DNA of 64,000 nucleotides, taken from contig JARBJD010000001.1 in NCBI GenBank assembly GCA_033064195.1, positions 682,001 to 746,000 of the forward strand, in the 5' to 3' direction. A program made the translations under genes and the position numbers. The notes under the pieces were generated by a model that searched no databases, was not told where the DNA came from, and was given only the letters and a program-made list of their open reading frames with translations. Within the stretch, counting starts at the first letter, position 1, and every line of letters starts with the position of its first letter. The DNA is from Blattamonas nauphoetae. Lineage: Eukaryota; Preaxostyla; Oxymonadida. This document shows, one piece after another, positions 20,490 to 32,614 of this stretch.

Positions 20490-21305
20490 ATGCAACCCGA
20501 AGAAATCAAGCTTTTCGGCAAATGGTTTGCTTTCCTCGTTTATATCTTTGAATAATCGCCTTCTGTCAACTATTTTGCTGTTTTGTGAAGGAGTTATGAG
20601 GGAGTCAAGGTCGAGGACATGTCTCTCATGAACTACATCGCTGTCCAAAATGCGAAGGTCTACGTTCCACACACTGCTGGAACATACGCCAAGCACAGAT
20701 TCCACAAGGCTACATGCCCAATTGTTGAACGTCTTGTGAACTCTCTGATGGCGTTTGTTTCTTTGTCATCTTTCATCATATTCTCATGAAAACTGTGCTA
20801 TTTTCATATCAAACAACTGTTCTCAAACATTATACTCATTCCAAATTCCATTCATATCAAAACAATCCGTTTCTCAGACATGGACGCAACAATGGAAAGA
20901 AACTTCAAGCTGTCCAAATCGTGAACAACGCCTTTGAATACATGAGTGTCATGTCCGATGACAACCCTCTCCAGACCCTTGTTAAGGCTGTTGAGAACAG
21001 TGGCCCCCGTGAAGACTCAACCCGTATCGGATCTGGTGGTGTTGTTCGTCGTCAATCCGTTGACGTTTCCCCCCTCCGCCGTGTCAACCAGGCCATCACT
21101 CTCCTCTGCAACGGCGTATGTCTCAATTAATTATAATAATGTCTTCTTCTCTCATTTCCAGGCTCGTAACGCTTCATTCAGAAGCACCAAAACCATCTCA
21201 GAATGCCTTGCTGATGAGCTCATGAATGCCGCTAAGGGCTCTTCCAACTCCTCTGCGATCAAGAAGAAGGATGAGATCGAACGTGTTGCCAAATCCAACC
21301 GATAG
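20490..21305 (+). CDS. RPS5: 40S ribosomal protein S5 (uS7)
   Basis: This is a small-subunit head protein contacting 16S/18S-type rRNA and the mRNA exit channel. The four exons read [12 protein letters not shown], then an exon with [42 protein letters not shown] and [17 protein letters not shown]. The last exon contains [16 protein letters not shown] and ends ERVAKSNR. The sequence is nearly collinear with human RPS5 except for a shorter N-terminus. The junction at about 20752 restores the conserved HGRNNGKK, so the intron is certain. The stop is TAG at 21303-21305. It is convergent with DRC7 about 200 bp away. Confidence 0.96.
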
Positions 21306-21511
21306 TCGAACATTCTATTCTTCGCACACACGCTGATTGATGCTTGATTCATGAACTTTATTTCAATGCACCTACCAATCTTCGACATCATTTTCCGCTG
21401 TGATTGAGAGTACGATTGAGTTCTATGCTCAGAGACATAGGAATGATGAGATGAGATGTTTGAATAAATTGTTGGTAATCAACCTTAAAGAAAGACGCTT
21501 GAGGTGACTAA

Positions 21512-24500
21512 TCAGTTCCGATACAGATTTGAGAGGCGTGGATCTGATCTGAGCTTGTCTTCCATCTCTCGTAATCTCAGGTCGAAGTCCTGCTGGAACT
21601 TGCTCAACCTGAGCTTCACGACGTTCAACTGGAACACAATCTCATCATACTTCTGCACACTCGCCTCCAAAAGCTCCCGGTCAGCGTGGTCTCCAAGCTT
21701 GTCGATATACTCTTGCTGTTCGACGGTCTCTGCTTCGTGCTTGAGTCTTCTCCTCTCCATTGTTTTGACTCTCTCGTTCATTCTTCCCTGGAAGTGTCTC
21801 TTGAACGACTCAACAACAGCACGTGCCTGGTTTGCTGGAAGAGGGTAATCGGTTGAGTATCCTTTGAGGAAGGGCGCGAGATAATCGAACTTGTCTGTTC
21901 CATCGCCTTCTTTGCCTTTGTCGGAACTGACGATTTGTGATGTTTCTTTGAGCTCGTAGCAGAGCGTGTCGAAGATGGAGTGGGTGAGGTCGACTGTTTG
22001 TTGCCGTTCGTCGATTTTCTGAGAGAAGAATGAGAAAAGGAGAAAGATGGATGATTAAAAGAGATAAAGCAAACATGAACGAGTGTCTGTGCATCGATGT
22101 CTCCGTTCTGTACCGACTGGGCGAGCGGAGGGAACATCTTATTCAACTGCGTCCACTCCAACTGAAGCACAACCCGAGAAGGCTCCTTTTCGAGCGGGTT
22201 GGCCTTCTTTACTTCGCAGAAGAACGCTGATCCGTCTGGTCTGTACATTCGAGTGTCGGCGGTCAAGAAGTTTGGTGACTTCTGCATCACAACCTTTGCC
22301 TTCAACTCGTCGTGGTCGTACCAGAAGACTCGCTTCTGGACGAGTGTGTTTCTTTTGTTCGCAGGAACTTTGGGATCGAGCTTGAACGTTTCGGAGATTC
22401 GGAGGCTGCTGATGCCTTGGAGAACACCGGTTGTGGTTTTGGATTGGAAGTTGGGGAAGCTTGACTGTGTTTGAGGGATGAGAGTGTGGGATCGGCGAAC
22501 AAGCCAGTCCTGTCGTCCTTCGAATGTTTCAATCACTTTCTTTCCTCTGATCTCCTCTCGCTTGATCAAACCATCTCGTCTGCCGTTCTCTCGGAACTCC
22601 AGCACCTTTACGTTCTCGTCAGCGATATAGCGAACAACATGATCAGGCTGGCCAGGCGAGAATTCTCGGATCTCCCTCTTCTCATTCCACAGCACCCTTC
22701 GCAAGATCATGTGATCGTTTCGGTTTTTGTAAGTCTCGCGGATTTCGTAAGCATTCTCTTCGACGTTCGGCTGTTCATCGAGCTCGTCTTGTGTGAGTGA
22801 TGGGTCGTGCAGAAATACACGCTGAACAAGTCCTTCTGCGTTGGAGAAGGGAGTGAAGTGCTCCTCTTTCGCTCCTGCGAAGTACGTTCCTTTCGCTCGG
22901 TTGGGGAATCGTTCTTCGTATTCAGAGCGGTCGAGGCTGAGAGCCTTCACCCACGTGGGAGGGGCAGCGAGGATTTCGTCCTGGATTTCGTCGTCCTCGC
23001 TCTCTTCTTTGGCTTCCTCGTCTTCCTCGTCACCCATATCCATCGGATCGGGTTCGGCTTTCTTCTCTTCTTCGCCCTCTTTCTTCTCCTCATCGGTGCC
23101 TTCTTCAGCTTCTTCTCCTTCCGCTTTCTCGACCGGTTTTAAGTCTTCTTCCTCTTCGTCGACAATCGTCTTCTTCTTCCTCTTCTCAACCATCATCCCA
23201 ATCCACCTTCCCGAATCATTCACATCAAACATCGCCTTGTCCTTCATCTCCGTCGTCAGAGACGCCCAGAAGTTTGTGTGGTTGTACACACCCTCCACAC
23301 CGACATACATCGACGACAGAGAGGAATAGGCTAGATTCAGATCCTTCTCGACGAACGACAGTCTCTCCTCGATTTCATCTGTTGGGTTTCGGAACAGCTT
23401 CTCTCGCTCCAAGTCTTTCAGAAGAGCGGCCTTCTTCTTCTCGAGATCCTCCACATCGAATCCAGTTGCTTTGACAACTTCGGAGACGGGGAAGACTCGG
23501 CCAGTTGTGGCTTCGACGAAGATGGTTTGGTCGAGGCCTCTCAACCCCTCTCGGACCAACACCCAACTGTGGACGTACTTGGGCAAGTTCGCAATACGAA
23601 GGGCTTCCTGCTCTTCCTCATAGCGGATCTGTTCTTGTCTGCGTGCTTCAGCGGCTGCCTCCTGTTCGTCGTACTTTTTCTTCATCTGTTCCTGCTTCAG
23701 AATGAATTGAAGTTGGATGATGGACAGATCGGCATCTGAGCCGACCTTTAGGGAGCTGGCTTCTTCTTCTGTGGCGAGTCGACGAGCAACGAGTCGGCCC
23801 ATTGAGAGCTCTTCTTCCTCCTTTTTCTCTTCTTCCTGCTCTTGCTGTGGTTCCTCCGCTGGTTGCGGAGTGACAGGTTTTGATTCAGCTTTTTTCTCTT
23901 CCTTTTTCTCTTCTTTCTGTTCCTCCTTCTTTTCTGCTGTTGATTCCTCTTTTGATCCATCTGCCTCTGCATCCTTTTGTTCGTTTTGCTCTGCATTTTC
24001 ACCGGTGTCTTCTTCGTTTGGAGATTCCTCAAGTGGTTGTTGGGGCATTTCATTTGCATCATCCGCAGCTTCATCAAGTGGTTGGTAGAAATAGATGTAT
24101 GATGGTTCTTCTTCAGTTTCAAGTTTTAACCCCTTCCCAGGTGTGTCTGTCCTTCTATCGCGGGAATGAGAGGACCTTGGAGGTTGGGCAGGTGTGGAGA
24201 TGGTAGAAGCGTTGGGAATCGTTTCTCCATTCTTTGCTTTGTTCATTTGTTCTATTTTCTGAGCTTCTTCATATTCAGATTGGAGATTATAGCGTTTAGC
24301 AATCGTGAATTGGGTTGGTCCAAGTTCCTTCTTTTTCTCCTCAGCCTGGACAATTGGTGCGGCACCGTCGGCTTGATCATAAAGCTGAATACCTCTAGAA
24401 ATAATCTCAGAACAATATCCCACGACACAATACGCGTCATACCCAGCAGCTGGATGATAGTTTAGGTTAAGTAAAACTGCAAACCTACCAAGAGAGAACA

Positions 24501-24997
24501 CAACAAAGTTGCTATATCGAATGAATTTCCTTCTTTTTTGAGTAGTGTAGTGTATGGTGAAACGAGAACTTTTGGCTATGAGTCATGAGAAGGCATTGAA
24601 GAAACCATCCAATCGATGAATGAAGGAAGTCGCAAACGAAAGAAAATGGATCGCCGAGTGGAGTAAATCTGATTCTATCTCTTATAAATTTGATGCATCC
24701 CTCGTATTGATAGAGTTCTGGATAAGGAAGGACAGTTGGACAGATCGTCGTTGAAACAAATTTCTGTGCATTAAAAGGAGAAAAGTTTTTCAAAATGGAT
24801 GATCAAAGACAGACCGGAACTCCGCACTCGTTGAATGGGGTCAAGAACATCTCGACACGCTTGGGGAAGATCATGTGAAATTGAATCTTGACATTGTCAA
24901 GAAATGCGAGTGTAATCTCTTCCTTTTCTGTGTTATTGAAATAAGAGGAAGGATATTCTATCCGATCCTGATTCTGTTCTTGGTCTTCAGACTCCAT
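21512..24997 (-). CDS. DRC7: Dynein regulatory complex subunit 7 (CCDC135)
   Basis: This is part of the nexin-dynein regulatory complex between axonemal doublets. The start (24997, MESEDQEQ) leads into YPSSYFNNTEKEE, FLTPFNECGVP, KFVSTTICPTVLPYPELY and, after introns, GYDAYCVVGYCS. These match the transglutaminase-like N-terminal part of animal DRC7. A long acidic low-complexity insert (about 23780-24230) follows, then WVLVREGLRGLDQTIFVEA and the body of the protein (FWASLTTEMKDKAMF; DHVVRYIADENVKV). The C-terminal coiled coil ends LRSDPRLSNLYRN, parallel to KDPRLGELL in human DRC7. The main exon is about 2.4 kb, flanked by short introns near 22021-22080. The total is about 1,050 aa, somewhat larger than usual because of the acidic inserts. 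Confidence 0.88.
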
Positions 24998-25995
24998 GGA
25001 CGAGACTGCAACGGGATGATGACAGATGTGACGGGTAGATCCACGATCTACTCTCTCTCTTGTATGGTTAAACATTTCTTGTTTTGAACTTTATTGCGGC
25101 ACTATCTCTGGGACTAATCATATCTCTGATTTGCAATTGATTAAGATGATGATTCTTCATCCGAAGGGAATCGAAGAATGAACAACACATCATTGGGTGA
25201 AGATAGACGGAAGAATGTTCACACTGATTAACAGAGAAATCTGATGACCTTTGTGTTCTATTTCTTACTGAATATCTCTCCAATAATGTGCATTCTGAGA
25301 TTTTTGGCTGGATGGGAATTGTCATCATCCTTCGTTAATGTGCCAACAATAATATGCCTTCTTCTCATGAACTACCCTATATGTCTTGTACTAAATGTAG
25401 TTCGTTGTATGATGTTGCATGACATCCATTTTTCACCGACTTTTCTCCCATCATCAATTCATCATCTTTTTTCTCGCTTACTTCAAAATCTCTCCTAGGA
25501 TCAATCATCTGGCCCCTATTTTTAGTGAAATACGAAACCGTTTCTTCAATTTAAATATGAAATGGCAGAAAATAAAGATATGTGAAGAATCAGGATGTGT
25601 TCATCCAGCAAAAAGTCCTCCTCAGAGATTGTGCTCCTAATATCATCAAGCTCACTTTCCGAGAAATAGTCAATAAGTGTTGATGACTATACAGATGTTG
25701 CCCATCTGCCCACAATTGGGACATCCTTCAAGGTAGAGCTGCAATTCGCCTTGAAGTAGTGTTCCATCTTTACCTTGATGATGAACCACAATTGATTCTC
25801 ATCTCGTAATGGATCAGTTTAAGCGATGGTTCAGAATTGGAGAATTGGACGAGAGGAACGTGTATCAGAAAGTTGTTAGGAGACGAAATTGATATGAAAC
25901 AGACCTTCGGCGAGATCAGTTGGAGAGAGGGGAAGAGGGAGTTAGAGAATGGTCGATGAGTGAAATAGACCTAATCCCATCCCTAACATCCCTGG
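24998..25995. other. Roughly 1-kb interval with no firm gene
   Basis: No frame here shows a family I can name. Two minus-strand scraps look faintly coding: one near 25600-25640 (SELDDIRSTISEEDFLLDEH) and one near 25695-25740 that in one frame gives EGCPNCGQMGN. I could not join them into a consistent spliced frame. The interval may hold a small minus-strand gene, the 5' exons of DRC7, or decayed sequence. Confidence 0.3.
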
Positions 25996-26988
25996 TCACT
26001 CGGGTCGAATAGGTCTGACAAACTGACTTGGTGATGGTCCTTTAGCTTGAGCATGCCCAGCTGGAGGCTGTGGAGGTGCTGCATTAACTTGTCCCTTCAG
26101 TTTTTCCGCATTAAGTCTTGATTCAAGTGCTGATATTGTCTCAAGTTCGGTGAATTTTGAGTACGACCCTTCTATCGCTTCTAAGACTTGTAAAACATAG
26201 TCAACTGACTTCTTCTTCTCATCAATCACAATCTTTGCAACAAATTCGTAAGTAGAGTTGGTTTTTGCATTGCTAACAGAAGCTTCGACTTGGCGGTTTG
26301 GATGGTCACGTTCTAACCAAAAAGTGAATTCTCGATTGGATATTCCACGGTAATATTCCGTTTGAACTGGTTTAGCACGAAGTTTAGTTCTGTATTTGCC
26401 AGTACTGATCGATTCAGATTGAATTAGGACACCAACCAGAGAGACGTTTTCCTGGGAGGAGAAGAAAGAAGATTCAACAACGATCAGTCCCCTTCCATCA
26501 TTCTACTCATCATTATTTCTGGATTTCCACCGTCCTGGAGAAAACAGCTGAAATACCGGTTGAAAGTGAGGGATTTGTCACATGTTCCAACGTTGAATGA
26601 ACATATCGAAGTTTTTGGAGTTCCATCCACTAACAAAATGTGAAAAAGAGGTTGTTATAATACCTTCGAGAAGAAAGTGAACACGGAAAGTGAACGGTTG
26701 ATTGGGTTCAAGACCATATTCGTATTCAGCCTCTAAATCAGAACCAAAGTCAAATGTCATTGGGATAGTTTTCTCATTCACATCATCCATCATTTCTATA
26801 ACGATTTTTTTGTCTTTTAACGACTTTAGCTCGCCGCACCATTCAGAATATTTGTTGTGCCAGACACAATTTCTGTTTCGAATTGCTGACGCTCGTTCCA
26901 TCGTTGAATGACGATAATGAAAATTGAAGGAGTTTTGTGGTGCGTAGAGCATATTTCGAGGTTGTTGGATGCTAAGGTAATTGGTCAT
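25996..26988 (-). CDS. Unidentified protein, about 280 aa
   Basis: I do not recognise it. The ATG at 26988 opens MTNYLSIQQPRNMLYAP. Downstream come RNRNCVWHNKYSEW, IVIEMMDDVNEKTIPMTF and EYGLEPNQPFTFRVHF, then a short exon with GWNSKNFDMFIQRW. A longer exon follows with ENVSLVGVLIQSESIS, EYYRGISNREFTFWLE and IVIDEKKKSVDYVLQ. It ends in an Ala/Pro-rich tail (VNAAPPQPPAGHAQ). The first part alternates strand-like segments as in an arrestin or C2-like beta sandwich, and the last part ends in a helix. The splice sites that keep the frame open suggest a real gene. I assign no function. Confidence 0.55.
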
Positions 26989-27051
26989 TACAGCAGTAAA
27001 AGATTGCGGGAGGATCGTTATCTGTCAGAACACGAATGACCCTCCCCAAAC

Positions 27052-27781
27052 TTAACACCACCATCCCAAAGCATCTCTTCCTGACATATCGTTCATCAGT
27101 TTCCGGGACAACTGGATCATATCGAAGAGACATCCTCCAAACATCTGAGAGGCGCGGGTGAGAATATGTGTGTGGTGCCTGCGAGGTATGTTGTTGCGCC
27201 AGACACTGTGTTCGGAATGGTCAGACCAGCCGCTCCGAGTGACACAACCATCGCAATCGTGATACGACGCCACATGCTCTTCACCCAAATCAGAACACGA
27301 CTTGAATAAATCCCTATGTCTGCTCGTCTGACGTCTGTCTCGGCCATCTCATCCTTCAGGTTGATCATCCGCCTCTGGTTCTCTGTGTGGGGATCAGGGG
27401 AGGACTGGGAGGGAAGCATGTCGTTGATCTGTCGGTTGACTCAGTTTTCTTTCAATCTCACGATGTTGCATCGATCTGATTCAATGGATGAAAACTTTCT
27501 CAAATCAAGTGTGAAATGAAATCAAATCAACTCTCCGTTCGCATTACCTTCCCATCTGGCAGATGCAATTCTCCAGAAGGTGCAATAACTTGGGTTGCGT
27601 TCCTAATATCATCAAGATCGCGTTTAACAACAGATATTTCGTGCTTTAATGCGGAATAAATCTCATTTTTCTGTCGATTTTCGAATGTTACTCCGATTGT
27701 TGTTCCATCAAGCCATTCCGAGCATTGGCATCGAATATCGTCACAATTGTACCGAAATATTCCAAATACTTCTGCATGCAT
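27052..27781 (-). CDS. Possible small tail-anchored protein overlapping PRIM1
   Basis: Downstream of PRIM1 on the same strand an open frame reads VTFENRQKNEIYSALKHEIS and DLDDIRNATQVIAPSG. It is spliced (intron about 27431-27546) to MINLKDEMAETDVRRAD, a basic segment (VLIWVKSMWRRI) and a hydrophobic segment (TIAMVVSLGAAGL). The end is either at 27117 or, with one more intron, at 27052. The helix-then-membrane layout recalls small tail-anchored proteins. Its first in-frame ATG (27781) would lie inside the last coding exon of PRIM1 in another frame, so the true start is unclear; it may be missing or use a 5' exon I cannot see. This is a low-confidence model with no function assigned. Confidence 0.3.
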
Positions 27782-29544
27782 TCCGTCGCTGGAGAAAGAG
27801 ATCTTCCGAAAGAGAAAATAGAGAAATACCGGATGTGTTTTTTCCTGCTGCCAAATCCTCCACGTTTGGAGCATATTCAAACCACTCGAGTGCCGATCTT
27901 TCATCAAAAACATTGACTGTTTCCTCTTTTTCAAGGTCAATAACCTCGGATTGTTCAACATTTGTGGTTGAATTGTCTACTGGCTTCTCCTCTTCCTTCT
28001 GCATCTCTCCTTCGTCTTCATCTTCCTCTGTATCGAGGAGCATCTTTTTCCCTTCCTTTGGAGCTTCAGGTGGTTGATCAGCTGCGGCTGCCTCTTCTTT
28101 CTTCCTTCCAGCAAGCTTCAGTCTCTCAACAGCACTCAGTTTTGGTCCTTCTTTGGACATGATCGGTTCCTCTTGTTGTGGAGGAGCAGAGATTCTGCAT
28201 CGCCAAGGTTTAAACTGCGCGAAGGCATCCATCTTGATTGGCACGCAGATTAGACCGGTGGAAGGGTGAACACTGAAGACTGTTTTCAGAAGATGCTTGC
28301 GATCCTGTTCAGAGAATCAGAGTGTTTGAGAGGAAGAGCATACTGATGACACGTTTTCATCAAGTCGTGGATAACAGCAGAAGAGTTTGTATTGCTCGAG
28401 TTCGAATTGAACGTTTCTGTTCACATTGTGTCCGCTGAAGTAGTTGAGCATTGTCGTCCTGATCAATGTGAGAAAGAGTGGAAGGTACCATTTGTATTCC
28501 GATGATGATGTGCTCAGATTCTGATCACATTGATTAAACCGATGTCTGATTTCGCCTTGGTCTTGAAGAGAAATGAAATGAAAATGGTTAATCAAACGTT
28601 CTTCCGGAAGAAATGAGAGAAATTTCTCTGTCCCTTTCTGGGTGTCAAATGGATCCATAACGTGAAGAAAATGGTTGTTGAAGAAAGGCTCAATCGTATC
28701 CAGAGCTCGTCTAAAACAACGTCAAGTTGAAAAATACAGACCGAATGCAATATGTGTGATTTCGAGGAAGATTCACAATCTTTGATCCTTTCATCACGCG
28801 GAAATAGCCAAGAATAGCTTCTCGTTGTTTTCGGTCGAGCAGTCTTGCTCGTTCATCAAAAACCCAACAATGGAGACCACGCCTTCCTGAAAACACCCAC
28901 ATGATATTCGCATAACCAAAATCCGCCATTAAAACTTCGTTTATGATGTTGTACGCGATGTGCATGAGAGGCCAACACTTTTCACAGATTTGGGCACCTT
29001 CACAGCATGTTCTCACGTCATTGTAATCTGAAAGATCGATATCAAAGACTAATTCCTTTTCAAGATCGAAAAATGTTTTCTCCAGTTTGATGTGATCAGC
29101 TGTCTAGATAAAATGAATGGTAGAGAGAATTCAAACTCTTGCGTTGTACACTGCTCCCAATTCAAAACGAAATGGTGTATGTAACAATAGATCCCTCCGC
29201 AATTGTGACACATTGTCATATGAGAGGTAACGATTGACATATCCTTGTTTTCGGAAAGAAAATTCTCGATTTGTCATGCAGATGTCATCAGCTGACGTTC
29301 CGGGGAGAAAAATTGAAAATAATTGAAAAAACAGAAAGATTAGGTCAATAAATGTTCAATGAAGAACATATAGCGATAATTTTAAGCTAATAAGAAAGAT
29401 TTTTGACATACGTCGTCCATTGCAGAAGAGGCGCCAAAAGTTGTCGAAGGGAAAGAAATAATCTGATTTGAAGTATAAAAGATCAATAAACACACTGTAG
29501 TAGGCTTTGGCGACTGAATTAGGGATAAATGATTCACTATCCAT
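27688..29544 (-). CDS. PRIM1: DNA primase small (catalytic) subunit
   Basis: This is the catalytic subunit of the polymerase alpha-primase complex and makes the RNA part of replication primers. The ATG at 29544 gives MDSESFIPNSVAKAYY. Spliced exons then give NREFSF, the metal-binding ELVFDIDLSDYND with both catalytic aspartates, and the zinc site CCEGAQICEKCW. SGRRGLHCWVFDERARLLD, CCYPRLDENVS and a segment continuing into PIKMDAFAQFKPWRC follow. A disordered acidic insert precedes the C-terminal helices NVFDERSALEWFEYA and QKYLEYFGTIVTIF. The last exon is reached through a short intron at about 27790-27831 and stops at TAA 27688-27690. Eight or so exons. The order of motifs is that of human PRIM1. 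Confidence 0.88.
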
Positions 29545-29707
29545 GACAAAAGATTGATTGTGGGAGTTCTCTTCCGTGCTGTTGATAATTGTGGAGGCTG
29601 ATGATCACTTTTCAAGAAAAGATGACATTAGTTGAATCAAGAGTCAAAAATATTGAAGTGTGTGCCAGATTTATCCAAATGAAGACAAAAACAAAGAGAA
29701 ATGATGA

Positions 29708-32455
29708 TCAATGATTTCGGAAAGACTCCTTCTTCATTGTGTTGATGTAATCAGAATAAATATCCTCTAATTCTTCATTTAGTTGTTCAATATGTGCATT
29801 GAACTGTTGTATTTCAGCCTTTGTTTGGGCTAAATCTTCCTGTATTCCCTATAAAAAGATGAAAAAAGAAACAATGCGAACCTTCAGTTTTTGTTCCTTC
29901 TGCTTCAAAATGCCCCTCTCTCTTTCCAATGTCATTGCAAGGTCTTCAGCTGTGTGTCCCTGCTCCTTCTTTCCAATCAGGTCACCTAGCTGTTTGCTAA
30001 CTCGCTCTTTCTCCTTCACAAGCTGCTGTTTCTCGCTTGCCTCGTCAGTAATAACAATCAACTTCTTTTGAAGGATGTGGATTCTGTTCAGAAGATCAAT
30101 GCACTCCGGATCAGTCGACTCCAGGATTCGCCAGCGGTGGGCGTTAATTGGAGCGTTGAATTCGTCTTCCATGGCTCGGATTTTCAGTTCCTCTTCGCTA
30201 ATCTCTCGCTGGACACGGATGATCTCTGCTTTGATTGCACCAATCACACTCACACGCTGCTGTAGCGCGATGACCTGAGATTTCAGAGCAATGATTCGGT
30301 CTTTTGTGGATGCGATTTTTTCCACAACTTCGGCGTATGAGACTTGGCCTTTTTGGAGTTGCGACTCCTGCAGCACCATCTTCTCGTACAAACCGTTGAG
30401 TTCTTTGTCACGCTCGATGAGCTGCCCACTGAGAACCTTCCGCTCGTTCATGACTTGCTTCTCTTCCTCCTCTTCTCGGTGCATCTGCGCCTCGGATGTC
30501 TGAATGATCCGAAGAAGTTGCACAATCTGCTCTTTCTGTTGTTCGACAGTGTCCTCAGCAACGGTCAGTTGGGCTTCGTATTCAATCGCCTTCTTTCGGA
30601 GGCCCTTTGCCGAGCTGACGATCTGGTCGAGTGTCATGTTCTCTTCGAGAAGGTTCTTGTCTGTTGTTTTGATTCTCTCCTTCAGTTGCCCAATCTCTTG
30701 CTCGAGAGAGACAAACTTGTGTTGGAGCTCGGTGTTGGCTTCCTGCGCTGAGATCAGCTTTCGACTGGCCACATTTCGTTCAGTTTGGAGAGCATCGAGG
30801 AGATTCTGCTGTTGTCGAAGTTTGGCGTTCTGCTCGTCGATTGTGCTCTGCGCACTGATAATCATTTTCTGCTTCTCACTCCTCATCTTCGATGCGTCCT
30901 GCAGACGGATCTCCTGCTCTCTCTGTTCCAACGTGTGTCTCTGCTTCTCCGTCTCCAAATCATCGATTTCCTTCTTCTCTGCCTCGACTTCGAGTTTCGT
31001 GTTGGCGATGTGAGACTCAATGAATCTCTTCTGCATGATGCTCAGTTCCTTCAGTTCTTCCTTCTTTTTGGCTTCTTGAGCGTTGGAGACAATCTTCTTG
31101 TTCAGAAGAATGAGTTTCTTTTGATACGTTTCAATGAGCGACTTGTGTTCTTTGATTGTCCTTTGAACCTGCTCCTCCTTCTCTTCTGCTTCTCCCAGAA
31201 TCCCGCGCAGTTGTAGTCTCTCCTTCTCAAGTTCGGCTCGCTTCGCCTCGTTCTGTTTCAGCTGGCTCGTCAACCGATCACGCTGCCTTCGAAGGTCGAG
31301 TGTCTGTGCTTGGAGCGCGACTGTCTGCTTTCTCACTTCAACCACATCCTTCCCAATGGCATCGTTGTCGTTCTTTTGCTGAATCAACCTCTCCTTCTCT
31401 CGTCTCAACTCATCCTCTCCTTTCTCTTTCTGTTGCTCGATCTGTGTTGCTTCGTGTCGGTATTTCTCCACAAGCTCATTCTTTTGGTTGGATTGTTTTT
31501 CCATATCCACAATATTTTGGGTGATAATCCGAATTTCTTCAGCGAGAGATGTGGTCATAGAGTTGACTTCGTCGATTTCGTGTTTGAGATCCTTGCTTTC
31601 TTGGTCGAGTTTGACTTTGCGTTGCTTTTGAACTTCGACTTCCTTTTGTTTGGCTCCTGCTGAAACACCAATATCATCAATCTGCTTTTGAAGAGCAGAC
31701 AACTCTCCTCTAATATGGTTGTTTCTTTCAATTACATCCATTTGTTCTTTCCGGCTCTCATTTGTCTTATGTTGGACAGCTTCCTTTTCTGTTCGGATGA
31801 AAATGTATATTGAACAAAAAACGGAGATACCTTTGTTGAGGTTGGCTTTTTGGGTCTGAAGATCAGAGAGTTGCTTTTTATACTCACCTGCAAGCTCAGG
31901 TCCACAGTTTGTGAGTTTCGCTTGTTCAACAATGTCTTGTTGGAGTTGCTCGCATAATTCTCTCAGATAAACAGTTCGAGATTTTGCATCTTCAAGGGAA
32001 TTTTGCAGTGCTTCTTTTTCCTAGAGACATGACAAAAACGGCGAGAAAGAGGAGGGATGTGATTGAGTACGATGGTGAGTAGGAATACCTTGGTAAATGT
32101 CTCGATCATACTCTGATCCTCGATAGCAACATTGAGTGCAGTCTGAATTCTGACGATGGCTCGCTTTTTGTCAGATTGTAAGATTTTACACCGTTGGACA
32201 AGTCGCATCTCACTTTCATGGCCTTTCTTCAATGCTTTGTAGAGTTTTTCATATTCAGCAAGGAAAGTAGACAACTCTTGCTGAGTCTTCAGCTCTTCGA
32301 TAGTCTAGAGGATTGAATGAATTCGAGAGAAAGGCACGAGAAGATGTGGATAAATCTGAACGATATTGGCATACTTGTTGACAATCTTTCTCAAGGACAT
32401 CGTAAGATAATGGATCGAAGACAAGATCATCGAATTTTTCGTCCTCAGTTGCCAT
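29708..32455 (-). CDS. CFAP58: CFAP58 (CCDC147), axonemal coiled-coil protein
   Basis: A long coiled-coil protein of motile cilia and sperm flagella. The ATG at 32455 gives MATEDEKFDDLVFDPLSYDV, followed by EYEKLYKALKKGHESEMRLV and a continuous coiled coil of about 800 residues. Diagnostic blocks match animal CFAP58: KLRQQQNLLDALQTERN, RDKELNGLYEKM, APINAHRWRILESTDPE and LNRIHILQKKLIVITDEA. The last, separately spliced exon (about 29708-29850) ends NTMKKESFRNH before TGA. Introns are concentrated in the first 700 bp, followed by one exon of nearly 1.9 kb. The total length is close to the family's usual 870 aa. It is divergent from the IQ-protein gene, with 159 bp between their ATG codons. Confidence 0.93.
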
Positions 32456-32614
32456 TTCTAGTCGAAATAGCGAGTGACGTTAAAACCACCCACCATATTT
32501 ATTTTAGAACCACCCCTCCCTCCGATTCTCTCTCCTCGCAGTTGTTTGTGTTTTACATCTGTTTTCTGATTATTTTTCATTGATATATGTAGCTCCTTCC
32601 GATCCTGCCTGAAA

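Noticed and set aside
25690-25760. SPT4-like zinc element suggested by EGCPNCGQMGN
   Set aside because: The expected first Cys pair and the following SWV-x-x-W block of SPT4 are absent on both sides, and splice joins do not keep the frame.
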